Assembly (NCBI GenBank): GCA_964597315.1
Contig: CAZQXD010000040.1
Coordinates: 1 to 35,658 of the forward strand
Reading direction: 5' to 3'
Origin: CAZQXD01 sp964597315
GTDB lineage: Bacteria; Pseudomonadota; Gammaproteobacteria; Competibacterales; Competibacteraceae
DNA: 35,658 bases
Shown here: positions 24,214-30,834 of the stretch, in pieces
Layout of the letters: each line of letters starts with the position of its first letter
Position numbering within the stretch: the stretch's first letter is position 1
Made by a program: the position numbers and the translations under genes
Notes under the pieces: generated by a model
What the model saw: the letters and a program-made list of their open reading frames with translations, nothing else
The model's database searches: none
What the model was told of the DNA's origin: nothing

Positions 24214-25185
24214 CCTATAAACGAAGGCAAGGCCACCATGCAAGTCACCGTTGATCTCCCCGATAACTACGCCAGTTTTCTGGACGAAAACCAGATCAAG
24301 CGGGCGCTGCGGCTCCATCACGGCCTGATCCTGTTCAGCGAACATCGGATCTCGGTCAGTAAGGCCGCCGACATCGCCGGCATCGACATCTACGCTTTTA
24401 TGGAAGCGTGTGCGGCGCAACAGATTCCGGTCATGGATGAGGACCTTGATACCCTGCGAGAGAGCGTGAATGCCTACCGGGGTGGCCCGGCGTGATCCTG
24501 GTGGCAGACAGCTCTGCGTTGATCGCAGTAGCCGTTTGCGACGGTCTGCCACTTTTGGATACCCTGTTTGGCGACATCCGGGTTCCGCCCGCCGTGTTCC
24601 ATCCTGACACCCCCCTGGGGGCACTGTGGCATCCCCCCCCGTGTCATCCTGACGCGCCCTCCGAGTCACCGTGACACCCCCGCCCGTGTCATCCTGACAC
24701 GCCCCCTCCGGGACCGGTTCGCACCCGCTTGTCTCGGCATGGCACGCCCCCCCGGCGGCCCCCGTCGTAATGGCCGCACCCAGCGCCCCTGACGCATCCC
24801 CCACCATTCGCCGTCTTCCCTGCTCAAACAGCACCAGGCCGTAGCCCTCGCCCTGCAGTGCGCCGTAGAGTGGGTTGTCCCCGCAGTCCCGGGGCTTACA
24901 GGACTCGAACACCAGTACCGGCTGCCCCTCCAGGGGCAGGTATACCCGGTTAGGGGACGAGGGCCCCATGAGGTCCACCACCCATCGTGCTTCTCCACGG
25001 ACCAACGCGGCATGACGGACTAGAAACGGAGCCTGTTTAATGAGGTCGAAAGCGTATCCCGCGAAAGGCGCTTCAGTGGCCACCGTCAAAATGCCGCCGC
25101 CCGGACAAGCCTGGGGCAGCTTTTGGGCCAGGGCCTCCGTGCCGACCAGGGCCGGGGCCGCCACGACAATCGGGATTCTGTTCAC
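24175..25185 (-). CDS. Ivy-like lysozyme inhibitor with run-on tail
   Basis: Starts at a GTG (25185) with AAGGAG six bases upstream. A weak signal-peptide-like start (MNRIPIVVAAPALVGTEALA) precedes an Ivy-type domain: YAFDLIKQAPFLVRHAALV, ARWVVDLMGPSSPNRVYLPL and the diagnostic disulfide loop SCKPRDCGDNPLYGAL (Ivy: CKPHDC). Ivy proteins are periplasmic inhibitors of c-type lysozymes. The recognisable domain ends near residue 146 (about 24748). The frame then runs through the palindromic repeats and antisense to the PIN and UPF0175 genes to 24175. That tail is probably not genuine, and the original stop seems lost. His of CKPHDC is Arg here, which may weaken inhibition. Confidence 0.65.
   Translation of the reverse strand: MNRIPIVVAAPALVGTEALAQKLPQACPGGGILTVATEAPFAGYAFDLIKQAPFLVRHAALVRGEARWVVDLMGPSSPNRVYLPLEGQPVLVFESCKPRDCGDNPLYGALQGEGYGLVLFEQGRRRMVGDASGALGAAITTGAAGGACHAETSGCEPVPEGACQDDTGGGVTVTRRARQDDTGGDATVPPGGCQDGTRRAEPGCRQTGYPKVADRRKRLLRSTQSCLPPGSRRATPVGIHALSQGIKVLIHDRNLLRRTRFHKSVDVDAGDVGGLTDRDPMFAEQDQAVMEPQRPLDLVFVQKTGVVIGEINGDLHGGLAFVYRCAAQKYYISFNC
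24238..24495 (+). CDS. UPF0175-family antitoxin
   Basis: 85 residues from MQVTVDLPDNYASFLDENQI. The middle (LILFSEHRISVSKAADIAGI) forms the UPF0175 HTH, and the end (LDTLRESVNAYRG) is the toxin-contacting tail. UPF0175 proteins pair with PIN-domain (DUF3368) toxins; here the PIN start GTG overlaps the antitoxin stop (GTGA). An in-frame ATG at 24202 is possible, but it lies at or upstream of the likely transcription start given TATAAT at 24192, so 24238 is chosen. Intact, though its partner is truncated, which makes it an orphan antitoxin. Confidence 0.85.
   Translation: MQVTVDLPDNYASFLDENQIKRALRLHHGLILFSEHRISVSKAADIAGIDIYAFMEACAAQQIPVMDEDLDTLRESVNAYRGGPA
24492..24602 (+). pseudogene. PIN-domain toxin (DUF3368), N-terminal fragment
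   Basis: From the overlapping GTG: MILVADSSALIAVAVCDGLP and LLDTLFGDIRVPPAVF. This is the PIN start with the first acidic residue (VADSSALI), a metal-dependent RNase fold. At about residue 37 it enters the palindromic tandem repeat region and ends out of family at 24674. The remaining catalytic acids are lost, so no active toxin is expected. Confidence 0.82.
24604..24709. repeat. Tandem palindromic ~22-bp repeats
   Basis: The best units are 24641-24662, 24663-24685 and 24686-24709, built on GTGTCATCCTGACACGCCCC with variants; weaker, partial units occupy 24604-24640. Each core GTGTCA-TCC-TGACAC is a perfect inverted repeat of 6-bp arms. The array sits exactly between the broken PIN gene and the Ivy-like gene, and both reading frames run into it. 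Confidence 0.8.
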
Positions 25186-25265
25186 GGACAACTCCTTGCG
25201 TTTGGACTGGAAACTCCCCTTCGAGCGGCGCATCCTATAAAGCAACCGCATGGCGGGAGGAGACG

Positions 25266-25736
25266 ATGAAGGTGATCGACAACCCCCGGCTGGGGCAGGA
25301 CACGGCCGACAGCCTCTACGAACGTGACTTCCATGCCTGGAGTGAACAGCAGGCGGCTATGGCGCGAGCTGGACAAGTAGAGACACTTGACCTGATCCAT
25401 CTCGCCGAGGAATTGGACGGCATGGCGCGAAGCGAGCAACGGGCGCTGGAGAGTCGGCTGGAAGTGCTGTTGATGCACCTGCTGAAATGGCGCCATCAGC
25501 CCGAGCGGCGGGGACGGAGTTGGCGGAACACCGTTCGCATACAACGGGTCCGTCTGCGCAAGTTGTTGCGCGACAGTCTAAGCCTGACCCCCAAGCTGCC
25601 AGAAGTGTTTGAAGGCGCCTATTGGACAGCACGTCTGGAAGCATCGACCGAAACGGGCCTCGACGAAGCCGCTTTCCCCGAGACTTGCCCCTTCACCCTG
25701 GAGCAGGTCCTGGACGACGGCTACTGGCCGGACTGA
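25266..25736 (+). CDS. DUF29 family protein
   Basis: 156 residues. LYERDFHAWSEQQAAMARAG near the start, then LDLIHLAEELDGMARSEQRA, LEVLLMHLLKWRHQPERRGR and the late TCPFTLEQVLDDGYWPD are the ordered hallmarks of DUF29, an all-helical family very common in cyanobacteria and some gammaproteobacteria and without a known function. A GGAGGAG site lies upstream of the ATG at 25266. It is divergent from the Ivy-like gene. It may be co-transcribed with the coiled-coil gene 12 bp downstream. Intact. Confidence 0.92.
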   Translation: MKVIDNPRLGQDTADSLYERDFHAWSEQQAAMARAGQVETLDLIHLAEELDGMARSEQRALESRLEVLLMHLLKWRHQPERRGRSWRNTVRIQRVRLRKLLRDSLSLTPKLPEVFEGAYWTARLEASTETGLDEAAFPETCPFTLEQVLDDGYWPD

Positions 25737-25748
25737 GGGAGCCAGGCG

Positions 25749-26000
25749 ATGACCGAGAACACCGAAAGCCTGGTCCTCGAAATCCTGCGCCGGATGCAGA
25801 GCGACATGGTCGATCTCAAAGCCGGTCAGCAGGACATCCAGCACCGCCTGACACTGGTGGAAACCCGCCTGGCCGGCGTGGAGCGCAACCTGGCTGACCA
25901 CTATGCCGCTTACGCGGGTCAAAGTGCCCGCATCGACCACCTGGAGCGGCGGATGGAGCGTAGGGAACGGCGTCTGGAACTGCACGACGAAACGCCCTGA
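25749..26000 (+). CDS. Small coiled-coil protein
   Basis: 83 residues predicted to be almost wholly coiled coil: LVLEILRRMQSDMVDLKAGQ, QHRLTLVETRLAGVERNL and IDHLERRMERRERRLELHD. Similar short proteins accompany mobile and toxin-antitoxin genes in many proteobacteria, with no known role. AGGGAGCCAGGCG upstream of the ATG offers a ribosome site. It follows DUF29 by 12 bp on the same strand. Confidence 0.7.
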   Translation: MTENTESLVLEILRRMQSDMVDLKAGQQDIQHRLTLVETRLAGVERNLADHYAAYAGQSARIDHLERRMERRERRLELHDETP

Positions 26001-26097
26001 GGCGGCCATGGAACCCCGTCGGCCGCCCGGGTGTCCAGCAGGACCCACCGATCACCCCCACGGTAGAACGCCAGCGCCGAGACAGGAGCCGGGCTCA

Positions 26098-26133
26098 GGG
26101 CAGGGAGACGGGCAGGGAGACGGGCAGGGGAGG
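26098..26133. repeat. Three 12-bp tandem units in an otherwise gene-free gap
   Basis: GGGCAGGGAGAC is repeated at 26098-26109 and 26110-26121, with a third imperfect unit to 26133. No gene was found between 26001 and 26240; a minus frame with SALAFYRGGDRWVLLDTRAA at 26020-26090 may be a remnant of an unidentified gene. Confidence 0.7.
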
Positions 26134-26240
26134 CATCGGTAGGGATCGGCTGCAGGCACCCGGCGCCACTCGGCAGCCGGTAATACCTCCGATTCCGACG
26201 GTTGATCGCATTTTGCGTAGTTAGAGCTGAGATTCTTGAG

Positions 26241-26609
26241 TCACGCAACCGACGCCAGTGTCAACTTAATCGTCACTTCGTCCCAAGGCACATAGACGCG
26301 ATCCTGTTCATCCTTAGCGACCAGTTCGTGCTCCTGGAGCTTGCCGATATCTTGATGCACGTTGCTGTAGTGGCGCCCGGCCGCCTTCGCCAAAGCATAA
26401 ATAGATAGCGGTCCTTCGCGCTTGAGCGTTTCCAGCAGCGTCAGCCGCGCCGGCGTGAGTTCGGCGAACAGTTGCCGGGCGTCAGCGAAGTTCAAATGAT
26501 AATCCGCCTCGGGCACCGCTTCGCCCGCATTCAGTCGGCGCGCCAGATCGCGCAGTTCCTGCTTGGACTGTGTCCAGTTGGTAATACCGATAATCGCTTT
26601 GTTCGCCAT
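26241..26609 (-). CDS. TumA-like HTH antitoxin (HVO_A0114 type)
   Basis: 122 residues with a MarR-like winged helix: LTPARLTLLETLKREGPLSI, then YALAKAAGRHYSNVHQDIGK (recognition) and LVAKDEQDRVYVPWDEVTI. This is the 'HVO_A0114 family putative DNA-binding protein' usually found directly behind a TumE-type toxin gene, as here (2-bp gap). It is expected to neutralise TumE and repress the operon, probably at the nested palindrome upstream. The ordering toxin-first is normal for this pair. Intact. Confidence 0.88.
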   Translation of the reverse strand: MANKAIIGITNWTQSKQELRDLARRLNAGEAVPEADYHLNFADARQLFAELTPARLTLLETLKREGPLSIYALAKAAGRHYSNVHQDIGKLQEHELVAKDEQDRVYVPWDEVTIKLTLASVA

Positions 26610-26611
26610 GC

Positions 26612-26893
26612 CTACTCTCCGAGTCGTTCAACATCGGCAATAAAGTCTTCGATCAGTTGATCGATGGACCGAAATACATATGCCTCTTCCTGCTCGCCAT
26701 AGTGGCGATGATCGTCCTTGCCGCGTTCGTTGTCATAGCGCACCAGACAGCGCCCGTGACGGCCCGCATAGAGGCTGTACTTAAAATCGTGTGCGCTGCC
26801 CAACACCGGTGTCGGCACACGCCAGATCACGATCTCGACCAGCACCCCATTGGGAAGTGTTTCTTTGCTTTTGCGCAGAAGAATTGCTCGCAC
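26612..26893 (-). CDS. TumE-family toxin
   Basis: 93 residues from the GTG at 26893 (MRAILLRKS). An upstream GTG at 26902 adds three residues, but it would place the start inside the operator-like repeat, and TumE proteins usually begin close to this point. Family features: VEIVIWRVPTPVLGSAHDFK, YSLYAGRHGRCLVRYDNERG and the signature KDDHRHYGEQEEAYVFRSID. TumE toxins (formerly DUF6516) are small nuclease-like proteins inhibited by the adjacent HTH protein. The HRHYG motif is complete, so the module could work. Confidence 0.88.
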   Translation of the reverse strand: MRAILLRKSKETLPNGVLVEIVIWRVPTPVLGSAHDFKYSLYAGRHGRCLVRYDNERGKDDHRHYGEQEEAYVFRSIDQLIEDFIADVERLGE

Positions 26894-26930
26894 ATATAGC
26901 ACTGTAGGCTATATATAGTTTACGAGCAAT
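26883..26930. promoter_or_regulatory. Nested inverted repeats upstream of tumE
   Basis: Outer arms ATTGCTCG (26883-26890) and CGAGCAAT (26923-26930) enclose inner arms ATATAGC (26894-26900) and GCTATAT (26908-26914), all perfect. A CTATATATAG palindrome overlaps the inner right arm. They cover the translation start of tumE and its AT-rich promoter zone, as expected for an autoregulatory operator. Confidence 0.6.
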
Positions 26931-27011
26931 ATACGGGTCGTAAGCGAGTTCGCAGCCGAGATCAAATTTTCCCAAGCACCTGTATTTTCATCGAAAATAT
27001 GAATTTGCCAC

Positions 27012-27269
27012 CTACACCTTGGCAGAAACGATCAATGGATTGTACAAGGCTGAGCTGAGCCATCGCCGGGGACCGTGGAGGACACGCGAATCCGTGGCGC
27101 TGGCGACCTTGGAAGGGATCTCGTGGTTTAACAACCAACGGCTGATGGAGCCACTAGGCTATATTTCTCCGGCAGAAGCTGAGCAAACTACTACAGGCAA
27201 CTCAACCGTCACGCAGCGATGGCTGCTTGACTTAAACCAAACAGCCTCCGCGAAACCCGGGGCGGTTCA
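27012..27269 (+). mobile_element. IS3 OrfB C-terminal relic with right end
   Basis: Reads TLAETINGLYKAELSHRRGP, then SWFNNQRLMEPLGYISPAEA, the end of an IS3 transposase including the catalytic Glu, about as similar to the 12975 OrfB as a sister element. The right terminal repeat ends CCCGGGGCGGTTCA at 27269. The rest of the element is gone; upstream sequence belongs to the tumE promoter region. Confidence 0.88.
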
Positions 27270-27464
27270 GACCGAATAAATGGAAAGGGCAATATTCGCA
27301 AAGCCAATCGTTCATCCCCACCGCTGGAAAAAACTTTGCTAGGGGGTGAAAAAATATCCCTGCCCGTCCGTGCTTCATGACTGACTTGTTGAAACGGCCG
27401 CCGTTCAAGTCGCGTTCTCGAACGAATGCTTAATGAGTGTGTGCCGACAATCAGGAGTGCAGTC

Positions 27465-27944
27465 ATGATGAACCCAGACTTTGATCACCGTCCTAGGAGT
27501 GTCCTGAAACTCGTTCTTCTCGCCGTGCCGATGGTGCTGGCCTTCAATCAGGCCCATGGGCTGACGTGCAATGGCCATCAGGTCACCATCCAAGGCAGCC
27601 AAGGGAGTGATTATATTTATGGCACCAATGGTAACGATGTCATTCATGGCCTCCATGGTCACGATACCATCGTCGGCTACGGTGGCAACGACATTATCTG
27701 CGGTGGTTACGGGGTAGATACCATTTACGCCGGAGAGGGTAACGATACGGTCTACGGCGGACCCCATGGGGACGTCATCTTTGGGGAGGGTGGTTACGAT
27801 TATCTGTACGGCAATCGAGGGCAGGACGATATCCACGGGGGCGCCGGTTCCGCCTATATTGACGGCGGGCAACACAACGACGACTGCCTAAGTGGGTACA
27901 GCGTCAATTGCGAGGCCGCACCGAATAGCAATCCCGCCTTCTAG
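27465..27944 (+). CDS. Small secreted RTX (calcium-binding repeat) protein
   Basis: 159 residues. AGGAG lies 7 bp before the ATG at 27465. A clear Sec signal peptide (SVLKLVLLAVPMVLAFNQAHG) is followed by about nine nonapeptide RTX units of the GG-x-G-x-D type (GTNGNDVIHG, YGGNDIICGG, GEGNDTVYGG and so on), which bind Ca2+ and fold as a parallel beta-roll. The end NDDCLSGYSVNCEAAP has a likely disulfide. RTX proteins usually leave by type I secretion without a Sec signal, so a Sec-targeted stand-alone roll is a distinct class. No catalytic domain. No neighbour suggests a pathway. Confidence 0.9.
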   Translation: MMNPDFDHRPRSVLKLVLLAVPMVLAFNQAHGLTCNGHQVTIQGSQGSDYIYGTNGNDVIHGLHGHDTIVGYGGNDIICGGYGVDTIYAGEGNDTVYGGPHGDVIFGEGGYDYLYGNRGQDDIHGGAGSAYIDGGQHNDDCLSGYSVNCEAAPNSNPAF

Positions 27945-27965
27945 TCCCATCCATTGAGCCAGGCC

Positions 27966-27986
27966 CCCTCCCCCCTCGGGGGAGGG
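27966..27986 (+). terminator. Strong GC hairpin after the RTX gene
   Basis: A perfect 9-bp stem CCCTCCCCC / GGGGGAGGG with a 3-base loop, 22 bp after the RTX stop. No T-run follows, so it could be an RNA-stabilising hairpin or part of a dispersed repeat instead of a classical terminator. Confidence 0.45.
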
Positions 27987-28044
27987 TAAGGCAGCGGGGT
28001 TGGACCTTTGGGTATCCCATTCAATCATTCAATAGGCAAAACCC

Positions 28045-29190
28045 ATGCAAATTCCTCTCGATACCGGCGATAGCACTTCTTATCGATGGGTTATCGGAGG
28101 GTTTGCCCTGGTCCTGGTTCTGGGGACGGTTGTCTGGTTTGTGGTCAGCGAGCGAACCGGGAACCCCGACTTGGCCGCCCCGGCCATCCCTCAGCCCCTC
28201 ACCCAAGGTGATAGCCCGTCCCCCGGCGATACACCCGGCGAGGAGACCGCCACCAGCAGCCATCGGCAATCACTGGCAGCCGCTCGGGCGCGGGGGGCTG
28301 GGGAGGCGCACCCTTCCTTTTCAGAACCGCTGGATAATGCCACAGCCGAGTCAGGGGCATGGGTAAAAGCGGACAGGATCGATACCAGCGGCGGTTCAGC
28401 CGGTGCTGTCGGTGTCCAGGGCTTGACTGATGGGGTCGGCGACCATCGGCCAACGCCCTACGAGATTCAGATGGAACTTGCACGGTTGTTGCTTAAGCAA
28501 TTCGATACTCTCAAGCCCGCCGGACTGGACGACCGGATAACCGTGTTGCTGCGGGATGAGTCCATGACCCGCAACGAGAAGCTGGAGATACTGTGGGGCT
28601 TGATCAACCAGTTTCATCGGGAGGACGAGCGCTATCGTTATCTTCTAAGCAAGCTGCCCGAGATGACGCCCGTGGAACTGACGGGGCAGCTAATTCAGGA
28701 ATATCAACAAGTGAACGATGGATTGGTAAAGGAACAGTTGCTGGCGATCATTCGCTCGGCCATTTCCAATAATGGCTCGCCGGTCGCCGAACAAGACATG
28801 GCGGTTATACAGGCCAGACAGCAGTATCTGGATTTGGTGCGGGCGCGTTACGAGGGGCGCCCTGGGGAGAGTAATATCCAGCCACGGTTGTTCGACACCC
28901 TGCCGGTGCTTTCTCGGGAGGAGGCGCTGGCGACCATTGATGGCCTAGCCTCGAATACCCATAACCCGGATGGACTCAATGAGGTTTTTGACGCTGTGAT
29001 CATGTATGTGGCGGACGAACCGGGGCAAACGCCATTCGTACAATCACTCCTGGACCGCTTGCGAAACTATCCTCCGCAAGCCAGGATTGCCCTGCAAGAT
29101 GCCCTGAGCCGTTATACCGAGGGAGATGAGGACTATTTTTCCCATGAAACCCATCGGCTGCTGGACGACTTTTTCCACCCTCCTAGATAG
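28045..29190 (+). CDS. Single-span membrane protein, unknown function
   Basis: 381 residues. A short cytoplasmic start precedes one membrane helix (about 14-34, VIGGFALVLVLGTVVWFVVS). A Pro/Ser/Thr/Gly-rich linker of about 100 residues follows, then an all-helical periplasmic domain from ~140 (YEIQMELARLLLKQFDTLKP, LEILWGLINQFHREDERYRY, ARIALQDALSRYTEGDEDYF). No signal cleavage site and no known domain recognised. It is on the same strand as the RTX gene, 100 bp downstream of it, and separated from coxB by a BrnA fragment. Composition looks coding throughout and it seems intact. Confidence 0.75.
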   Translation: MQIPLDTGDSTSYRWVIGGFALVLVLGTVVWFVVSERTGNPDLAAPAIPQPLTQGDSPSPGDTPGEETATSSHRQSLAAARARGAGEAHPSFSEPLDNATAESGAWVKADRIDTSGGSAGAVGVQGLTDGVGDHRPTPYEIQMELARLLLKQFDTLKPAGLDDRITVLLRDESMTRNEKLEILWGLINQFHREDERYRYLLSKLPEMTPVELTGQLIQEYQQVNDGLVKEQLLAIIRSAISNNGSPVAEQDMAVIQARQQYLDLVRARYEGRPGESNIQPRLFDTLPVLSREEALATIDGLASNTHNPDGLNEVFDAVIMYVADEPGQTPFVQSLLDRLRNYPPQARIALQDALSRYTEGDEDYFSHETHRLLDDFFHPPR

Positions 29191-29193
29191 GTC

Positions 29194-29400
29194 CTATCCT
29201 TCTATCCAGCCGGTCGTGGACCGAACCGCAATAGAAGGGGGAGGGGGGTCCTGCCTCGACATGGCTTCGCGCAAAATGGCATTTATCCGAGTCGGGTAAC
29301 CCTTGCCTTGATTCTTGAGCCACGCCAACACGTCCGAATCAATCCGCATAGAGACATGCGCCTTAACCGGCCTGAAGAACGGATTGGGAACGGCCCCGGA
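29194..29400 (-). pseudogene. BrnA-type antitoxin, C-terminal fragment
   Basis: The minus frame reads FFRPVKAHVSMRIDSDVLAW then LKNQGKGYPTRINAILREAM, the ribbon-helix-helix C-terminal domain of BrnA antitoxins ('V..RLD.DVL..FK..G.GYQTRIN..LR'). From the internal ATG at 29349 only 51 codons remain. The N-terminal toxin-binding half and the BrnT toxin gene are absent. The rest of 29191-29559 shows no other gene. Confidence 0.72.
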
Positions 29401-29559
29401 GGTGTAGGCCCCGTTTCTGGCCTATTACCTGGAACTGGGAACGGCTTTCCGGGTCAGGGATGATAATCCCAAAAATCAGAATCCGAGCTAACCTGAAGCA
29501 AGTTGTTTTGGGTAGGATCGTATCGGTGCTGCCCAGTTGAATCCAACCACCAGAGGAGC

Positions 29560-30597
29560 ATGATCATCGACGCGCGATCCTCCGGGCGCGGTAGGCCGGA
29601 GCGGCGCCTTGCCGACCGCCTCGGCTCCGGCCTGGCGACAGCCCTGGGGCTTATGCTCGCTGCTACCGCTTGGGGCAGCCCCCAATCCGCCTTGCACCCG
29701 GCCGGCGCCGGGGCCGCCCAGATTGCCCAGCTATTCTGGTGGATGGCCGCCGGGGCCGGCGTGATCTGGCTGCTGGTCATGGGGATGGCGATCTACGGCC
29801 TGCGGGCTGACCCCGAGCGCCACAGCCGACGCTTTGCCATGGGCATCATCACTATCGGCGGGGTCGGATTTCCGCTGCTGGTGCTGACCGGAGTACTGGT
29901 CTACAGCCTCAGCCTGATGCCGGGGTTGCTGGCCCCGGGGGAGGGCCTGGTGATCACCGTCAGCGGCGAACGCTGGTGGTGGCGGGTACAGTATGATGCC
30001 CCCGGCCAGGCGCCGGTCCAGAGCGCCAATGAAATCCGCCTGCCCGTGGGGCAGCGGGTGGAGTTCCGGCTGCTCAGCCCGGAGGTCATCCATGCCTTTT
30101 GGATCCCAGCTTTGGGGGGCAAAATCGATATGATCCCCGGCCGGGAAAACCGGCTGGTCCTGGAAGCTAACCGGGTCGGAGACTTCCGGGGCGTCTGCGC
30201 GGAATATTGCGGCGCCGCCCATGCCCTCATGGCTTTTTCCGTCAAAGTTATGGAACCCGCCCCCTTCGCCCAGTGGCTGGCCCGACAGGCCGCCCCGGCC
30301 CGTCCCCCCGAGGGTGAGCTGGCGAAACAGGGTCAGGCCGCGTTTCTCCAGCAAGGCTGCGGCGCCTGCCACCGGATCGCCGGCACCCTGGCCATGGGCG
30401 TCATCGGCCCGGATCTAACCCACCTGGGCAGCCGCGCCACCCTAGGCGCTGGCACTCTGCCCCTATCCCAGGATAATCTGGCCCGCTGGATCGCCCACCC
30501 CGACCTAATCAAACCGGGCGTTTTGATGCCCGGCTATGGGATGCTCGACGAGGCCACTCTGGGGGCCATTTCCACTTATCTGGTGGAACTGCATTGA
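29560..30597 (+). CDS. coxB: Cytochrome c oxidase subunit II (caa3 type, with cytochrome c domain)
   Basis: 345 residues. A hydrophobic export signal (about 20-37) and two membrane helices (about 57-80 and 95-118) precede the cupredoxin CuA domain with His178, Cys213, Glu215, Cys217, His221 and Met224 (GVCAEYCGAAHALM). A fused cytochrome c domain follows, with Cys267-Cys270-His271 (GCGACH) and axial Met323 in LMPGY. It accepts electrons and passes them to subunit I. The first ATG of the frame (29503) precedes the likely signal by too much; 29560 is chosen although AGAGGAG is very close to it. The TGA stop lies within the right end of a TnpB-type mini-element, so the last residues may have been altered. 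Confidence 0.95.
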   Translation: MIIDARSSGRGRPERRLADRLGSGLATALGLMLAATAWGSPQSALHPAGAGAAQIAQLFWWMAAGAGVIWLLVMGMAIYGLRADPERHSRRFAMGIITIGGVGFPLLVLTGVLVYSLSLMPGLLAPGEGLVITVSGERWWWRVQYDAPGQAPVQSANEIRLPVGQRVEFRLLSPEVIHAFWIPALGGKIDMIPGRENRLVLEANRVGDFRGVCAEYCGAAHALMAFSVKVMEPAPFAQWLARQAAPARPPEGELAKQGQAAFLQQGCGACHRIAGTLAMGVIGPDLTHLGSRATLGAGTLPLSQDNLARWIAHPDLIKPGVLMPGYGMLDEATLGAISTYLVELH

Positions 30598-30833
30598 CAT
30601 CCTCCCCTCCCTAAAGGAGGGGATACCCAGTCTTACAACCAGGCCCTTTCTGCTTCACCGAGAACTGCCCATGCCTCACAGAGACACCGGACTGACATTC
30701 TCTCCACAGACTGACACCGCCAATCCGGCGGCCAGAAGGTTACGCGCTGCATTCACGTCCCGGTCATGGCTTGCCTTGCAAGCCACGCCTATTCCTCCCC
30801 GCCCTGAAGGACGGGGTCTCTCGGCGAAAAACC
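30594..30833 (-). mobile_element. IS200/IS605-derived mini-element between coxB and coxA
   Basis: On the minus strand: a hairpin (30797-30816, perfect with one G-U) ending GGGGAGGA, then the last 34 codons of a tnpB, then about 50 bp, then a second hairpin with 7-bp stem CCCCTCC/GGAGGGG (30604-30622) ending GGATGTCAA at 30594. The final segment is the terminal end of IS605-type elements, where the guide RNA of TnpB also ends. The arrangement hairpin-tail-hairpin resembles a non-autonomous derivative. Confidence 0.65.
30676..30780 (-). pseudogene. RNA-guided TnpB nuclease, C-terminal tail
   Basis: 34 codons: CKASHDRDVNAARNLLAAGL, then AVSVCGENVSPVSL and TGA. This is the extreme C-terminus of IS605-type TnpB with the last RuvC acid (DRDVNAARN) and the cysteine of the zinc finger. 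All upstream domains are missing, so it encodes no nuclease. In intact elements this segment also provides the 5' part of the guide RNA scaffold, which may explain why it is retained. Confidence 0.8.
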
Positions 30834-30834
30834 G

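Noticed and set aside
24604..24709. CRISPR array
   Set aside because: Units are contiguous palindromes without unique spacers of constant length, and no cas gene is near.
27404..27875. 156-codon minus-strand ORF opposite the RTX gene
   Set aside because: Its Val/Ile/Thr-rich repeats are the complement of the RTX repeats; the plus strand has the signal peptide and ribosome site.
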